Below, piece by piece: positions 1-11,340 of a stretch of DNA of 64,000 nt. The position numbers and the translations under genes were made by a program. Position 1 is the first letter of the stretch, and every line of letters begins with the position of its first letter. The DNA is from Liolophura sinensis (taxonomy: Eukaryota > Mollusca > Polyplacophora > Chitonida > Chitonidae). Under the pieces are notes generated by a model, which saw nothing but the letters and a program-made list of their open reading frames with translations, was not told where the DNA came from and ran no database searches. The stretch lies in contig NC_088298.1 of NCBI RefSeq assembly GCF_032854445.1, positions 10,095,504 through 10,159,503 on the forward strand, read 5' to 3'.

Positions 1-1395
1 AGGTGGAAATTCGATCAAGCAGATTGGAACGCATTTGAGATGTTCTGTGAGGCTGGTATCACCTCAGAGACCCCCCAATGCAGCAGATGATCATACATTA
101 AAATTTAACGAGCTTGTATTACAAAGTGCCGATAGAACTATACCTAAGACCTCGACAAATCCCAAATCCAAAAGTAAACTCTGGTACGACAATGACTGTC
201 ATAAAGCCAGAAAAGACCGTAAAAAGTCTGAACGCAGATTTTATCATTGTCCTACTAATAATACTTTAAACTAGGTTCCTAGTTTTAGGGCTAACGCTCG
301 TGGATTCATGAAATTCAAGAGACGATTTTGTTAGCGGAACTTTGTTTCGGGCATTACGTCAAAAACACCCATGCGTAAGGTCTGGAACATAGTTTAGAAA
401 CTTAAGGGGGGGGGGGAGGGGGGGGGGGGAAGATATAATAAAGCAAAAGGCTAGCATTTGAAGAACGGAGATAATATTCTAACATCTCCATCTAATATAG
501 CCAATAAATTAGCTGAGACAATTTCCAAGAAATCTTTTTCTGAGAATTATACTTCAGAAGGAGAAAATGAAATTGCCCTTTTCTTCTAAAAAGTTAGAAG
601 TCTATACTTGTCCTTATTTAATTGCATTAAATAAGGCACACAATACAGAATGTGGTACTGATAACGTATGTTATAAGTTTCTCAACCATTTACCGCCTGG
701 GCCACTGGAGACTCTCTTGGACTTGCTTAATGATATTTGAATAACTGGCAATTTTCCACTCTCATGAAGGGAGGGAGGCGTGTATTATCCCGGTTCCAAA
801 ACCGGGTAAGGATCATACTGATCCAAATAATTACTTCCCCAAAGCTCTTACCAGTTGCGTCTGTAAGACTATGGAACAGATGATTAATGATAGACTTGTT
901 TGGTTTCTTAAAACCAACAAATTACTTTCTAATATACAATGCGGTTTTCGGCAGGGTAGATCTGGATCACCTTGTTCGATTCGAAACTTTTATTCGCGAT
1001 GGCTTCATCAATAACGAACATGTGGTGTCCATATTTTTTTTACCTTGAAAAGGGCTACGACAACACATGAAAATATGGTATTTCAAAAGACCTCGCGGAT
1101 ATGGGTCTTAAAGGTCGATTACCAATATTTATATCCAAATTTTTATCTGATCGTCAGTTTAAGGTACGGGTGGGGTCTACTCTTTCTGACTCCTCTGAGC
1201 AGGAAATAGATGCACTCCAGGGCAGGGCACAGAGGGTTCTTTAAAAGATGACTTCCTCATATGCTGCCGAGCTAAAAATAAGAATAATATTGAACGTCAA
1301 CTGCGGCTTTGTCTCAATAAAATCGAGAAATGGGTAACTGAAAACGGTTTTAGATTTTCAACGTCTAAAACCGTCGGTATGCATTTTTGTAAAAA
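1..1395 (+). pseudogene. Decayed I-type LINE ORF2 fragment (linker and reverse transcriptase)
   Basis: Plus-strand remnant of the LINE family found better preserved at 14978-20894. Residues read from 35 on (PKTSTNPKSKSKLWYDNDC, then RKKSERRF) match the linker between endonuclease and reverse transcriptase of that copy, and matching nucleotide sequence continues through the RT fingers and palm to about 1390. Stops, frameshifts and small deletions are scattered throughout: the tract around 970 lacks bases present in the other copies, and the stretch with the catalytic YVDD codons is damaged near 1245. No endonuclease and no 3' end are present. It can make no enzyme. The left end runs off the window. 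Confidence 0.85.
405..430. repeat. Poly-G tract
   Basis: Run of about 25 G interrupted by one A, inside the decayed LINE where related copies have AAG-rich sequence. It is probably a local expansion, and its length is uncertain in any assembly. Confidence 0.8.
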
Positions 1396-1407
1396 AACGG
1401 AAATTTC

Positions 1408-1578
1408 CCCATCCTTTAAGCCCTCAGTATATATAAATTTATAATCCAGATAATTAGCCTTAATTTCAGCAAAACTTTGCTGAATTATCAGAGGGTTTGT
1501 GTCTAATTTAAGACGTCGACGTATATCAAATATCAATTTAGGTTGTGGAAGAAGCCATAGAGGTGAGTCCGGAAAAAC
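1408..1578 (-). mobile_element. Inverted LINE fragment (RNase H start)
   Basis: The sequence from 'tccccatcctttaa' onward matches, on the minus strand, the part of LINE ORF2 around the first RNase H aspartate (FIYT..GLKDG in this copy; FIYTDGSKDG in better ones). It directly abuts the plus-strand RT fragment, so the two pieces of one LINE face each other. No tail or target duplication is visible. Homology stops near 1578. Confidence 0.75.
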
Positions 1579-2982
1579 GATTTTTGAAGATCTTCAGAAT
1601 AATTCAACATTTGCTTATAACCAGGCTTCGTTTTATAGTTATAGACCTTTGTCCCAATTCCTGTGGAGAGAAAAGAAAAATTAAAATATGTAATCATAGT
1701 TCAGATGTGTACATTTGGGAAAATTGTTACAAAGACTCCATTTCTATAGACATAAAGTCTCTTCCTTCAGATATTGCCTGGGAACAAGTTCGCCACCTTT
1801 CCTGGACATCATCATAGTCGGATACAGAACGATTTTCATACCGGCTACTGGCGCCCAAATTAAGACATAATCCCTAATGCCCTAATAAACTTAACCAAAG
1901 AGCCCAAATTCAAATCTAAATTTTGCAAATACGAGAAAATTTAAAGAGCCGTTTTTCTTTTCGACAGTTTGCGTGGCCTCTGTTGTATATTTGCGCCTTC
2001 GACTACTGCGCAACCTTTTACCTTATTCCCAGTCTTTGTTCACTTCCGTCATGTTGTTCGTGTGTTTATAATACATTGTACGTGAGTAGGGAAGCTCGTG
2101 ATTCTGGAGGTGCTTAGGAACAAGGTGTAGTCTCGTTTTGAGTGAGACGAAAACGCCTCGTCGTAGACGGAAAACAACCGGCCGATCGCACAAAATACGG
2201 CGTTCTAGCTATGTCCACTGTGAGAAACGTACTGCCGATTTGATTTCTTACTCTCCCGAAAAAGAGGAAAACGCAGACGGCTGCGTCGGATTCGGAGCCA
2301 GGTTGGTGAACTCGTTACAAAGGAGGGTAATTAAACTACTGCTTGTTCTAAATTCCCAAATTACCTCCTGATTTTGGTAATTTTTCAGAACGGTTTTGTT
2401 GCTATTTTACTTTTTGTGGTATACACGGACTCACTAAGACGTACCGGAAACATGGAAGTAAATGGGATAAAGTAGTTTTTGGTCGTTTTCACGTCCGATT
2501 ATGAGTTAAAAATTCTGATTTATTGACGTGTGGTAAATAACATGAATTCTCCGCTTGTACATGAAAATCAAAAAAATCTTGAACACTTTTGATTGACAAT
2601 TTTCCGGTTTTTTTTCCTACCTCCCCCATAAAAATTTAACCTCGGTGCCGAGGTGGTAACACTGACTGAACAGCCAGGTCTGTCTTCGAGAAATAGCCAT
2701 TGCATTCTTAAATGTATAATCTAGTGATAAATCATACATGTACATCAGTATTAAAGTACTGGGCAAACTTCAATACTGTAAATATATTTTTTTCAACAAT
2801 AAATTGCCTTGATTCTTAATTTGCCATTTTGAATTAAAACATTTTTACATGGACTCACAAAGTGGAGCTTAGTCTAATTTACAGTTTTTATTTTTAAATT
2901 TCAGGAAGTACTGATTTATACTCTACATTAGAATCTGAACAGGAAGTCGATATATTTATATAATTTTAAAAAAAGGAATTTT
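1579..2982. other. No confident gene
   Basis: Mostly AT-rich sequence. A basic open stretch at 2138-2371 (GTG start) is rich in Arg and Lys and might be a host exon, but I recognise no domain and no clear partner exon. I see no RNA gene and no complete repeat element. Confidence 0.5.
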
Positions 2983-3183
2983 ATGAACCCTAACATGTTG
3001 AAAATTTTATTCTATGCAGCTACAGACAATAGCAATGCACAGGCTGCGGTCAGGATCGCAGATGACAGCAGGGCCGAGGATAACGAGGCTGATAAGAGCA
3101 TGGTAGGGGATGGAGAGTCTAACGCCAACGCAGGGGCCAATGATATCCAGGATACTGGTAATAATTTTATTAAAAAGTTAACG
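2983..3183 (+). other. Possible exon-like segment, acidic
   Basis: The reading frame from 2983 gives an Ala/Asp/Glu-rich peptide (for example DDSRAEDNEADKSM) after an intron-like 'tttattctatgcagctacag' at about 3008-3027. A weak donor 'ctggtaataa' lies near 3155-3164. The GC content is higher than in the flanks. The last codons of this frame run into a SINE and are not genuine protein. Function is unknown and it could be chance. Confidence 0.25.
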
Positions 3184-3312
3184 CTGCGGATGGTCGTGGG
3201 TTTCCCCCGGGCTCTGCCCGGTTTCCACCCACCATAATGCTGGCCGCCGTCCTATAAGTGAAATATTCTTGAGTACGGCGTAAAACACCAATCAAATATA
3301 TAAATAAATAAA
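3184..3312 (+). mobile_element. tRNA-derived SINE, 3' part
   Basis: The sequence runs 'ggatggtcgtgggtttccccc' through 'cttgagtacggcgtaaaacaccaatcaaat' to an (AAAT)n tail. The same body is found at 39067-39307 and 27168-27420. The tRNA-like head is missing in this copy. Confidence 0.85.
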
Positions 3313-3547
3313 AAGTTAACGCGAGTTAGAATTGGTATATCATTCAAAATAATGTACACATAGCTTTTTAAATTCTAGCAAACTTTAATTTTGAGTAAAT
3401 AATATAAATATTTGATGCCTGCAAGAAAGTCAATTTAAACTCTGTTTTAAAAGTTTATGGCACATGATACATGTACACATTCACTCTTTATTTTTTAAGA
3501 TAAGACTATACTTGGGCGTTGCTGCAGCTGTGACCGTTTGAAGATGG

Positions 3548-4118
3548 ATGGACGCAGATTTTCACGAACAGTGTGGAAAACTAAGCTCACTTGGGCTCTA
3601 TTATAATAACCGATCAGATGGTTATCATTGCAAATCATGCGAGGCATGTTATGTTGATGGGAAATGGGCAGTGGGCCCATGTATACTTGGCGATCATCCT
3701 GGTAGAATGCTGTCCAATCACGCCACATCTGAAAGACACAAACTTGCTTTAAAGTTTATGAATTTGTTGGACAGTGCTCCAAAAAGGGAAACATTCTTTC
3801 TCAAATAATAAGGGGAACAGTACAGATGAATACCGACATGGTTGCAAAGAACAGAAACATAATCATGAAACTTATGGAAGTAGTTCATTTCATGTCCACT
3901 AAAATCTGGGCTCTTAGAAACTTAGAATAAAAAAAACTCTTAGAAGTTTGCTGCTGAGGAAATTTGCGTCTCGGATCTGAGTGACATATTACCAACGCAG
4001 CAAAAAATGCCTTTTATCTTAGCTGTCAATCGGTTGACGAGTTTATAGAGGCGATTTCAACTTACCTTGACGAAGCCACGTTCAGTAGAATCAAGGACCA
4101 ACGGTTTTTTCTCTTTAC
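3548..4118 (+). pseudogene. hAT-like (ZNF862-type) transposase N-terminal fragment
   Basis: The 86-residue frame at 3548-3808 has a C-x2-C (CKSC) followed by H-x5-H (HATSERH), as in BED/TTF-type zinc fingers that begin hAT transposases and their domesticated relatives. Further on, in shifted frames, the peptides VAKNRNIIMKLMEVVHF (about 3838-3890) and DEFIEAISTYLDEATFSRIKD (about 4036-4098) resemble the next segment of ZNF862/hAT proteins. Stops lie between the pieces. The frame is cut at about 4118 by an unrelated LINE piece, so this is a broken remnant. A hAT C-terminal domain lies far away at 56939-57415 and may or may not belong to the same family. The assignment rests on motif shape only. 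Confidence 0.5.
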
Positions 4119-4124
4119 TCTCAA

Positions 4125-4995
4125 TTGCCAAAAGGCAAGCAAGCGAGTCACTGCATATCACAGCCCTCTGGGCATTCCCAGAGGAAAACATATGATAACA
4201 CCAGGAGTATAGCCCTGGCCTCTGCAGAAAAGGTTGAAGATGAGGATGGAAGATGAAGGGATGTGACCCGCTGTTCTAAGATAGCTGCAGCTGCAATCCT
4301 GTCCCCATCCTTTGACCCATGGGTATATATAAATTTGTAAATCCGGATAATTAGCCCTGATTTCCGCAAAACCTTGCTGAATTATCAGAGGGTTTGTACC
4401 TAATTTATTACGTCGACGTAGATCAAATATCAATTTAGGATGTGGAAGAAGCTATGAAGGGCAGTCCGGAAAAGATACCGGAGCTGTGTGCTTAGGCTTG
4501 ACGCCGGCTTCCACAATATGGCGGATCTTGTTAGGACATTAAGTATATTTGTCTGCAAAAAATGGATCAAAAACACACGCGTAGGCAGGGATTGTTGGAT
4601 GTGCTTTAAGGTTTGTAGTATATTGAAGGCTCAGTTTTATACGTCTGTGATGTAAAGAAGGGTCATGAACTTTCTACTGGTAAGGTTCAAATTGCACCAA
4701 GGCTGAGCCTCAGACCTTGGTGATGGACAGGATCAAACATTTTAAGATAGGATTTCCTAGCGGAACCGTAAATGATGGATCCATACTTCAATTTAGATCT
4801 CGCCAGAGAACGATATAGATGTAATAAAATAGATCGGTCAGCACCCCAATCGGTGGTAGACATGACCTTGATTGTATCGAGAGCCTCTGTACATTTAGCT
4901 TTAAGCATTTTTTTATGGGGAATAAAAGATAATTTATTATCAAATATTATTCCCAAAAATTTAGCTTTACCATCAATTTTAATGTTACCATGACA
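4125..4995 (-). mobile_element. I-type LINE ORF2 fragment (RT C-terminus to RNase H)
   Basis: Minus-strand remnant. Readable segments are RT thumb sequence at 5001-4687 (DTIKVMSTTDWGADRS, then SIIYGSARKSYLKMFDP) and RNase H start at 4433-4148 in two overlapping frames. It aligns with 15830-16745 of copy A but lacks both the 3' UTR and the 5' half, so it is a broken internal piece rather than a simple 5'-truncated insertion. Frameshifts are present. Confidence 0.8.
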
Positions 4996-5944
4996 TGTCA
5001 CAATGACTTCATTTATGCAAAGCCATAGAACTTGTGTGAATCTGGAGACTTGAAATTCCTGCCTACCCTTATGGGATATTGAAACTTTTTTGGCTGAACT
5101 GATGCACAGTCAGTCATAAAGCAATGTCAACAATGTTTGAAAAGGCCTCAAGGTCTTAACCACTTGCTATAACTGATCAATTTCCTAGTTACTTGTTAGA
5201 TGATTATAAAATAACTCACCACATTCTTTTGTTGTGAGTTTTGAAAAAGAACATGAAACTCCCACGATTCCCAGCTTCTCGTTTCAGCGCTTCTTTGTGA
5301 TCAAATAAGTCCCCCTTGTACTGATGAAAAAATGACCCCTTTGTAAACTGCCTTTGTGTGAAAACACCTTTACCTGGGAAAGAAAAAAAGTTTTTTTTTA
5401 AATCATATTTTTTTACCTCTGACTCTTTCCATAGACTAAGTTATGTTTGTTCATGTTAGGGCAACAAAAATGTAAAGCATATATGCAAACAGTTTTGAAT
5501 AGCTTTAAACTGTGCACTCCTGTTTGTAGATCACCTATAGTGGGGGGGGGGGGGGGTCTCACTTGATGTCTTGGAAAACCCTGTATGAGAAATCTTGCCA
5601 CGTACATGAGATGCATTCAGTCACTCAGCAATGATAAAATATAACTAAAATACATGAAATTAGACAAAAAATAATCTTCAATACCCTTCAGGTATTAATT
5701 GAATCTATACAAGATCCATGCAGGCGGTTCTGTACATTTTGCGTTGTTGAATGCATGATTATACTGGATATAATCACGATGAAACAAAATACTGTGTATT
5801 TGTTATTTTCCTATAAATTCAGTTATGTAGGAGACATAGAACCCTGACTGGTCTCTTCCAGCACAAAGAGATTCATGAAGTTGATCTTCACGTTTTTTTC
5901 CTGGAAGACCTCCTGACAGACATGTCGAGAGTGTTGGTAATAGC
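4996..5944. other. No gene seen; poly-G tract at 5540-5556
   Basis: AT-rich non-coding sequence. The only notable item is a run of 16-17 G near 5540-5556. Confidence 0.6.
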
Positions 5945-6245
5945 AATATAAGCGTCAAGTCCGACATTCCTATACCATTCGTAGTCCGTAAAGGGCGTTC
6001 CAAGTCGATAATCGCAAGATCCATTTTCACAACAACGTTTAACACTAACTCCCGAAGACAAAGGTATGTAAGAAATTATACAAATAAGAAATAAAGCCGG
6101 TAACACACAAGAGAGAAGCGGTCATCAGTTTTTAATGATGCCGGGCAGACAATGAATATTCCAGGCATGAATTCCATATCAAAGTTCAAATTCGTAGTCC
6201 GTAAATGAGTTTCATGTTAAATAACAGCTAAACAAGTATCTCAGC
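5945..6245 (+). repeat. Repeat copy with 119-bp exon-like block and splice donor
   Basis: Bases 5945-6063 are a 119-bp block repeated at 30408-30526 and 13132-13250. It stays open in one plus-strand frame (IPFVVRKGRSKSIIARSIF is part of it). Directly after it comes 'acaaag|gtatgtaag', a near-perfect splice donor at 6064. The sequence downstream to about 6245 is shared with the 30408 copy but absent from the 13132 copy. The simplest reading is an exon plus the start of its intron from an unknown multicopy gene or element. The minus strand also reads as a peptide, but without a start codon. Confidence 0.45.
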
Positions 6246-6247
6246 TA

Positions 6248-6361
6248 ATCTTGATTTAATGGTATTGAATGGATGAATGAATGATAATGGTTTAACGCCA
6301 CATCGGCAATATTTCAGCCATATCGTGGCGAGAGCAAGGTGAAAACATGAGGCGGTTGAGG
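6248..6361 (-). mobile_element. Duplicated LINE 3' end with flank
   Basis: Holds the target sequence 'taatggtattgaa' (6257-6269), the GAATGAATG tail and about 75 bp of LINE 3' UTR ('tttaacgccacatcggcaat'). It is a duplicate of 6718-6831, including the insertion junction, so it arose after the LINE had inserted. Confidence 0.75.
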
Positions 6362-6424
6362 ATTCTCAAGGCTGAGAATGAATAAGAACAAATCTGTAAG
6401 CAAGCGGGTCACTATAAAAAAATG

Positions 6425-6690
6425 TACTGACTGGTGATGCACATATGGTTGTTGAGCTGGCTGGTGTCGTACATCTGGTTGTAGCGGTTGGTGTTGCACA
6501 CGTGGTTGTTATACTGGCTGGCGTTGTACATCTGGTTGTTGAGCTGGCTGGCGTTGTACATCTGGCTGTTGAGCTGGTTGGTGTACATCTCGTTGTAACG
6601 GTTGGTGTTGCACACCTGGTTGTACTGGCTGGTTTTGTACATCTGCTTGTTGTGCTGGATGGCGTTGGACATCTGGTTGTTGTGCTAACT
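6425..6690. repeat. Minisatellite, unit about 30 bp
   Basis: Degenerate tandem repeat built on units such as 'ggctggcgttgtacatctgg' plus 'ttgttgagct'. All frames are open because the unit is a multiple of three, giving Thr/Ser/Pro-Cys or Val/Leu-rich pseudo-proteins. It lies between the two duplicated LINE 3' ends. Confidence 0.85.
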
Positions 6691-6741
6691 ATACCTGGCG
6701 TACCTGGCCACGGAGGCCAATCTTGATTTAATGGTATTGAA

Positions 6742-7445
6742 TGGATGAATGAGTGATAATGATTTAACGCCACATCGGCAATATTTCAGCCATATCGTGG
6801 CGAGAGCAAGGTGAAAACATGAGGCGGTCGAGGTTTCCGATGTGGTCGTCACAACATCAAAAATGAAACATAAATGCTTGGACGCGTTTAAAAACAAATA
6901 AGAACAGCCAAAACAGTTAAAACTCGAAAACCCGCATTTTTTAAAAAAGGGTATATCAAGAAATGTATTTAGATAAAATTTTTATATACTAATAATTATA
7001 TCTTATGATAAAGGCCAATGGCCTTCAAATAATTTGTGAAAACATCGCCAGCGATGTTGTCAATTAAATCATATAAAGAGTTGACTGTAGAATCTTTGCC
7101 GAACATGGGAATAGTCCACACAATCAACCAAGATATGTTTAATGCCGTATTGGGCATCACATCAAACACAATTGGAAGCACTGCTCCCATCTAGGATGAA
7201 ATTATGTGTTAGACGAGAAGGCCCAATACGACACCTTGTTACTTATACGACTTGGTCTCAACGAGACATTCGCTACGTATAGGTATTGTAGCCAGTGACT
7301 GGGTAAATAGCATGCAGTTTATTGTGGATCTGCAAGTCCCATTCATCCTACCAAAGGCGACGAATATATTTAAGAATGTTGGACTTCATGTCAGTATAAG
7401 GGATTTTAGTCTTAGATATGGGTTTATTGAGGGCAGCTTGTCTGC
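6742..7445 (-). mobile_element. 5'-truncated I-type LINE with 13-bp target duplication
   Basis: Contains the tail, the 3' UTR (to about 7000) and the C-terminal RNase H/zinc-finger coding region, in decayed form. The flanks carry 'taatggtattgaa' at 6729-6741 and 7446-7458, a 13-bp target-site duplication. The insertion lies in repeat R, whose uninterrupted relative is at 26340-27165. A small internal deletion sits near 7437. It is truncated at the start of the RNase H segment, as expected for incomplete target-primed reverse transcription. Confidence 0.9.
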
Positions 7446-8210
7446 TAATGGTATTGAAAAAGGGTATCTGACATATGCAATGGCTGTAGGTTTGATGGGT
7501 TGCATAAATAGAAATGTAACATGCATGTAAACAAGTATTGCCGAGTGGTTATATTGAAATTTAAAACATGGTGCATGAATGGCAGATGATGCCAGTAGGT
7601 GATGTACACGTAGAAAATATGGAGCAGCGCATGCTTCTAAGACGTAACATATCACTTAACTGATAGACATCGGCCGCAGAAATGGAGAGGCATTACAAGA
7701 AACCACGTCATTCACTAGGCCTACTGCAGACAACACCAGTATGTTGAGGAAAGCACGCTGAGACACACTGAGTGCGGAGTAAGTAAATGCTTACACGTAT
7801 TTCTACATAAACATAGCCCCATATAGCTACCACAAACCTTACGTTTGCAACTGCTTAGTTGGATTTTTTAAATACGGAAGATGAGTGCATGTGATTCACT
7901 GACAATGCGAAATTAAAGAGCACAACAACTTTGACAGTATGCGCTGTTGTAACTAGCCTACATTGTGCACTGCTGAACCGAATTGGCACAGAATGACCAG
8001 CGTAATTCACTGATTGGATTAATTATAATGTGCATAAATGATTACTGAAGAAATATTAAAAATAAGAGAATTTACATCTGTGGTTGTAGCAACACGTGCC
8101 ATTTGGCTAAAGTTATTTGAGCCTCTGAAAGAACTACTGTGATTGGACGAAATAGCCAGGTTTGTAAGATACGATCTGATTGAGTCCAACAATTTGCGGT
8201 TAAAACATGA
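7446..8210 (-). repeat. Unclassified repeat R, copy 1
   Basis: About 750 bp (plus 6713-6741 on the other side of the LINE) that match 26340-27165 in inverted orientation at roughly 85% by eye, for example 'caatgtaggctagttacaa' in one and its complement in the other. No coding domain is recognised. It may be a non-autonomous element or part of an LTR. In both copies one end adjoins the head of a tRNA-derived SINE. Confidence 0.65.
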
Positions 8211-8214
8211 TCCT

Positions 8215-8583
8215 AGGTAAACTTGTAAAAGGCAACTAACCTAGAGCTCTCCCGTGTGGGCCCGGTGAATACGATAGGTTTACATCTTCTCGGTCGTGTG
8301 AGAGGCAACCGGGAAGCGACCTGTTTGCCGTGGGTTTGCGGCCCGTAATCTCCGATGACGGGATCCTGAGAGCGTGTTGGTTTTACGAGATCCTCACGTC
8401 GAACACGCCACTTTGGCTCTTACTTGGCGAGAGAGGGAGACACGGGAGGTCGGATGGGCCCTGTCTTTCATCTGCGTGGTCCCTCCATAACACCGCTCTC
8501 TCGAGAATAAATGTTATCCCCGGGTTCAGGCATCGAGCTTGCTGGCACTCCGTGGTGGCTGCGGAACATATAGGGTGAATATT

Positions 8584-8623
<40 letters not shown>

Positions 8624-8835
8624 CTCAAAACGTGTCGATCAAGTCTTCCCCTCGGCCGACTTAAAGTACCGACAAAAAGAGGAATTTGAAGGCCTTGTCG
8701 GACTCGTTTGATAAATATAATAGACCACACAGTTGGCCGGCTTTTACTGTTATCTCAACAATGAGTGAACAAAAGCCGGCCTCCAAAATTCCTCCTGTGT
8801 TTTCTTTTAATAAGGGCTGTCTAGGGTGTAGCTGG
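8215..8835 (+). mobile_element. LINE 5' UTR and ORF1 start, plus strand
   Basis: Plus-strand copy of the LINE 5' region: 'gagagctctaggttag'-like sequence through 'cgacctgtttgccgtgggtt' and 'cgtaatctcc', then after a TA microsatellite the beginning of ORF1. Its peptide is frame-broken but matches the KKRK..WPAFIVLST and KPASK segments of the other copies. It adjoins repeat R at about 8210. The 5' leader is damaged and nothing downstream of about 8835 remains. Confidence 0.75.
8585..8621. repeat. (TA)n microsatellite
   Basis: Pure TA dinucleotide run of about 18 units within the LINE 5' region. Confidence 0.95.
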
Positions 8836-8967
8836 AATCTTAAGATTTCTCTGAAAGAAATCAGATATGAATTAATATTTTGATAGTTATTGCTAAAACA
8901 GTCCTCTAAAATCTCACTCATTGCAATTTTGTAAGTACATGCACTACATGTAGTCACTTTAGGTACC

Positions 8968-9019
8968 TGTTACTCTTGAATACAGCGTAAAACACCAATG
9001 AAATAAATAAAAAAAAAAA
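8968..9019 (+). mobile_element. SINE 3' tail fragment
   Basis: 'ttgaatacagcgtaaaacac' then 'caatgaaataaataaa' and poly-A: only the terminal part of the molluscan SINE. Confidence 0.7.
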
Positions 9020-9912
9020 GGTACCTGTGTAATGATGACGCCTTTTCCCTTTATTTTCCATTGTTTCACCATTTGAAGCACCTTGACGTTGGCCTTGTGA
9101 CATTTTGATTGTTCATGTTTTCCTAAATTTATAGTTCATTTGTCATCCTTAAGTAAATTGTGTGCTTTTTGGTCGAAACCTTTACTTTTTCCGATCCAAG
9201 GGACGCCACTTTGTATATAACACAATATGCCCCTATTGTCACGAAAACGTGATAAGTTTATCGTGAAATTTCTCGCATTTTCAGCCGTTTCCGCGTGTAT
9301 AGCAACATAATCGGCGATGTCTTGCCATGTCTTGGTTGTGGTATTCGTTCCTTTACTGGATTGGCTATGGTATGGAACAGATGTATTAGTAGTTTTACTT
9401 TTACTGGTGGTAACAGTGACACTGGCACTGGCCGAATCATCGGAGCCCGATACTGTGGCGAAACTGCTGAAGCTAGAAATTGCAGACGCTTTCGAAAAGT
9501 ATAAACCAAAAGTGTATCTTCAACACTTTGCTGTGTGGAGGTTCACATTCTATTAGGCAATTAGGATTCCTTCTTACTGCATGGACTTTTGTGCCAAGGA
9601 AATGTCTCTCTGCTGCCTGCGATTCAATCGTGAATGTTATAATTGTAATTCTTTATTTGTTTATTTATGATTGGATGGTGAATCTATTGGATATGATTAT
9701 AAAATTATGGACAGATGTTAAGGTCAATTGATTATTCACGCTTTGTTCAGGTGAACCAAATAAGAGTATAGTACAAATGTGTTTAGAACAACTAGTCAAA
9801 AATGCAGAAGGGTGAACTCCAGGAGATATATTTCTAAAGATGCTTTTCAGCATGTGCTTTCTATGAGTGGCATAGGCTTTTAGGTATGGAGAAGTAGAGC
9901 CCATTGATGATT
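9020..9912. other. No confident gene
   Basis: Short open stretches at 9295-9556 (plus) overlap in two frames and show no domain that I recognise. Nothing else is supported here. Confidence 0.45.
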
Positions 9913-11340
9913 TTAAGAGAAAAATAATAGTAAAAAAAAAAAAAAAAACAGAATGCGCTTGGATCTAAGCCGACTGTATAAGAGTTCCCATTTTAGTTCA
10001 TTTATAAGAGACTTATATGAAGTTCGACGTACGCCTCCTGTACATAACAATGCTGCTCGGCGTTGGACATTTTCCAATGAGTTTATTAAAACGCTGGAGT
10101 TGTCAAATAGAAAATCTCCATATTCAATAGAAGACCTTGTCAAGCCAAAGTACAGTGTGATCATACACTCTCTGGTAAGTGTGCGCCTTGCCCGATTAAT
10201 CATACACAATTTCATATTACTTTCCCCAACTATAGCTCTTACATGCTCATTCCATTTACCATTGTTGCAGAATATTTCCTAGATGTTTATGGGACGGAAC
10301 GCTCTTCGCATCTACGCCATCTAAATACAATCTCGGATGTGAAGGATTATTTTTCAATGGTATTAACAGATAAACAGTTTTGATAGCATTATATAAAGAT
10401 CTTCTACAAAGCCCAGTTGGACAAGATTACGATTAAGTTTAGCCTCAAATGTTGCTAAATCTAGAATTTCCTCAGACAAGGATGTGTCATCTGCAAATAT
10501 GTTAATATTACATTCAATATTCATACTAATATCATTGACAAAACTTAAGAAGAGATGTGGGACACCAACATATATTGTATAAGTTCCTCTGTGCCGTTAA
10601 GGTAAGCCTTAATTTTTCTGTCACACGAATAATCTTTTAACCACGCAAGTAGATCTTCAATACCCAACTGCTCTAACATAAACAGGAGACCATGATGACA
10701 GACTTCATCAAATGCCTTACTGACATCTAAAAATAGTAATCAGGTGTCATTTCAACTGTCAAGACTTTTGTATGTCATGAACAATGTTTGTAAGCTGGCA
10801 TAGGGTCGAATCTCAACGTTTAAATCAAGAGTTCTGTGGTATGAGAAGATTATTTGACATACAATACTCATACAGATGTTTATACACGACCTTCTCCAAG
10901 ACATTAGAAAGAGAGGGTTGATAATTAGAAACGTCAAGTCTATCTCCTTTTTTTAAATACATGGCAGACTTGAGAGAGCTTCCATGCTGCTGGAAAGACA
11001 GCTGTAGGTAAGGAAACATTAAAAAGATTCGTTATGGAAGCTGAAATACAATCAACAGAATTTTTAAGCATGAAGTTGTTTATACCATCAGTACCTGAGG
11101 TTTTCCGTGTATTTAGAGTCTCAAGGAAATGTTTAATCTCACTTTCACAGATCTGTATACAACTGAGACGTGGTTCTGTAACATACGTAAAAGGTAGTAA
11201 GACAGGAACTGCGTGGTGAGGGGCCGGCTGAGATGCGAAAAATTTCTATTCCCAGGAATGTAATCCGCAAGTCTTCCAATAATGTAAATAATTTTCGAAG
11301 ATTTGGACTCACTTTATAACACATAATTATGCCATGTCTC
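9913..11340 (-). pseudogene. CR1/Jockey-like LINE reverse transcriptase, decayed
   Basis: A second, different LINE family on the minus strand. In coding order I can read: the pre-RT segment around 11300-11230 (GRLADYIPGNRNF-like); fingers with GTDGINNFMLKNSV and FPAAWKLSQV near 11120-11000; KKGDRLDVSNYQPSLSNVL (10955-10900), the usual 'NYRPISLL' region; KHLYEYCMSNNLLIPQNSGF; the catalytic FADD (IFADDTSL) near 10505-10480; and the C-terminal NSLENVQRRAALLCTG at 10215-9913. Frameshifts and stops separate the pieces and the 3' UTR is not identified. There is no RNase H, unlike the I-type LINE elsewhere in the window. The clade assignment is provisional. Confidence 0.8.

Noticed and set aside
5888-6106. 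Minus-strand reading that looks like a secreted Cys-rich peptide (hydrophobic leader, KR, CC...C), also at 30378-30569
   Set aside because: There is no ATG; the frame only opens at GTG after a stop. The hydrophobic leader comes from a T-rich tract, and the plus strand has a near-consensus splice donor at the block edge plus an open frame continued in the third copy. I do not call a peptide or toxin gene.
6366-6773. Thr/Pro/Cys-rich 135-residue minus-strand frame
   Set aside because: Translation of the 30-bp minisatellite; every frame is open because the unit length is a multiple of three.
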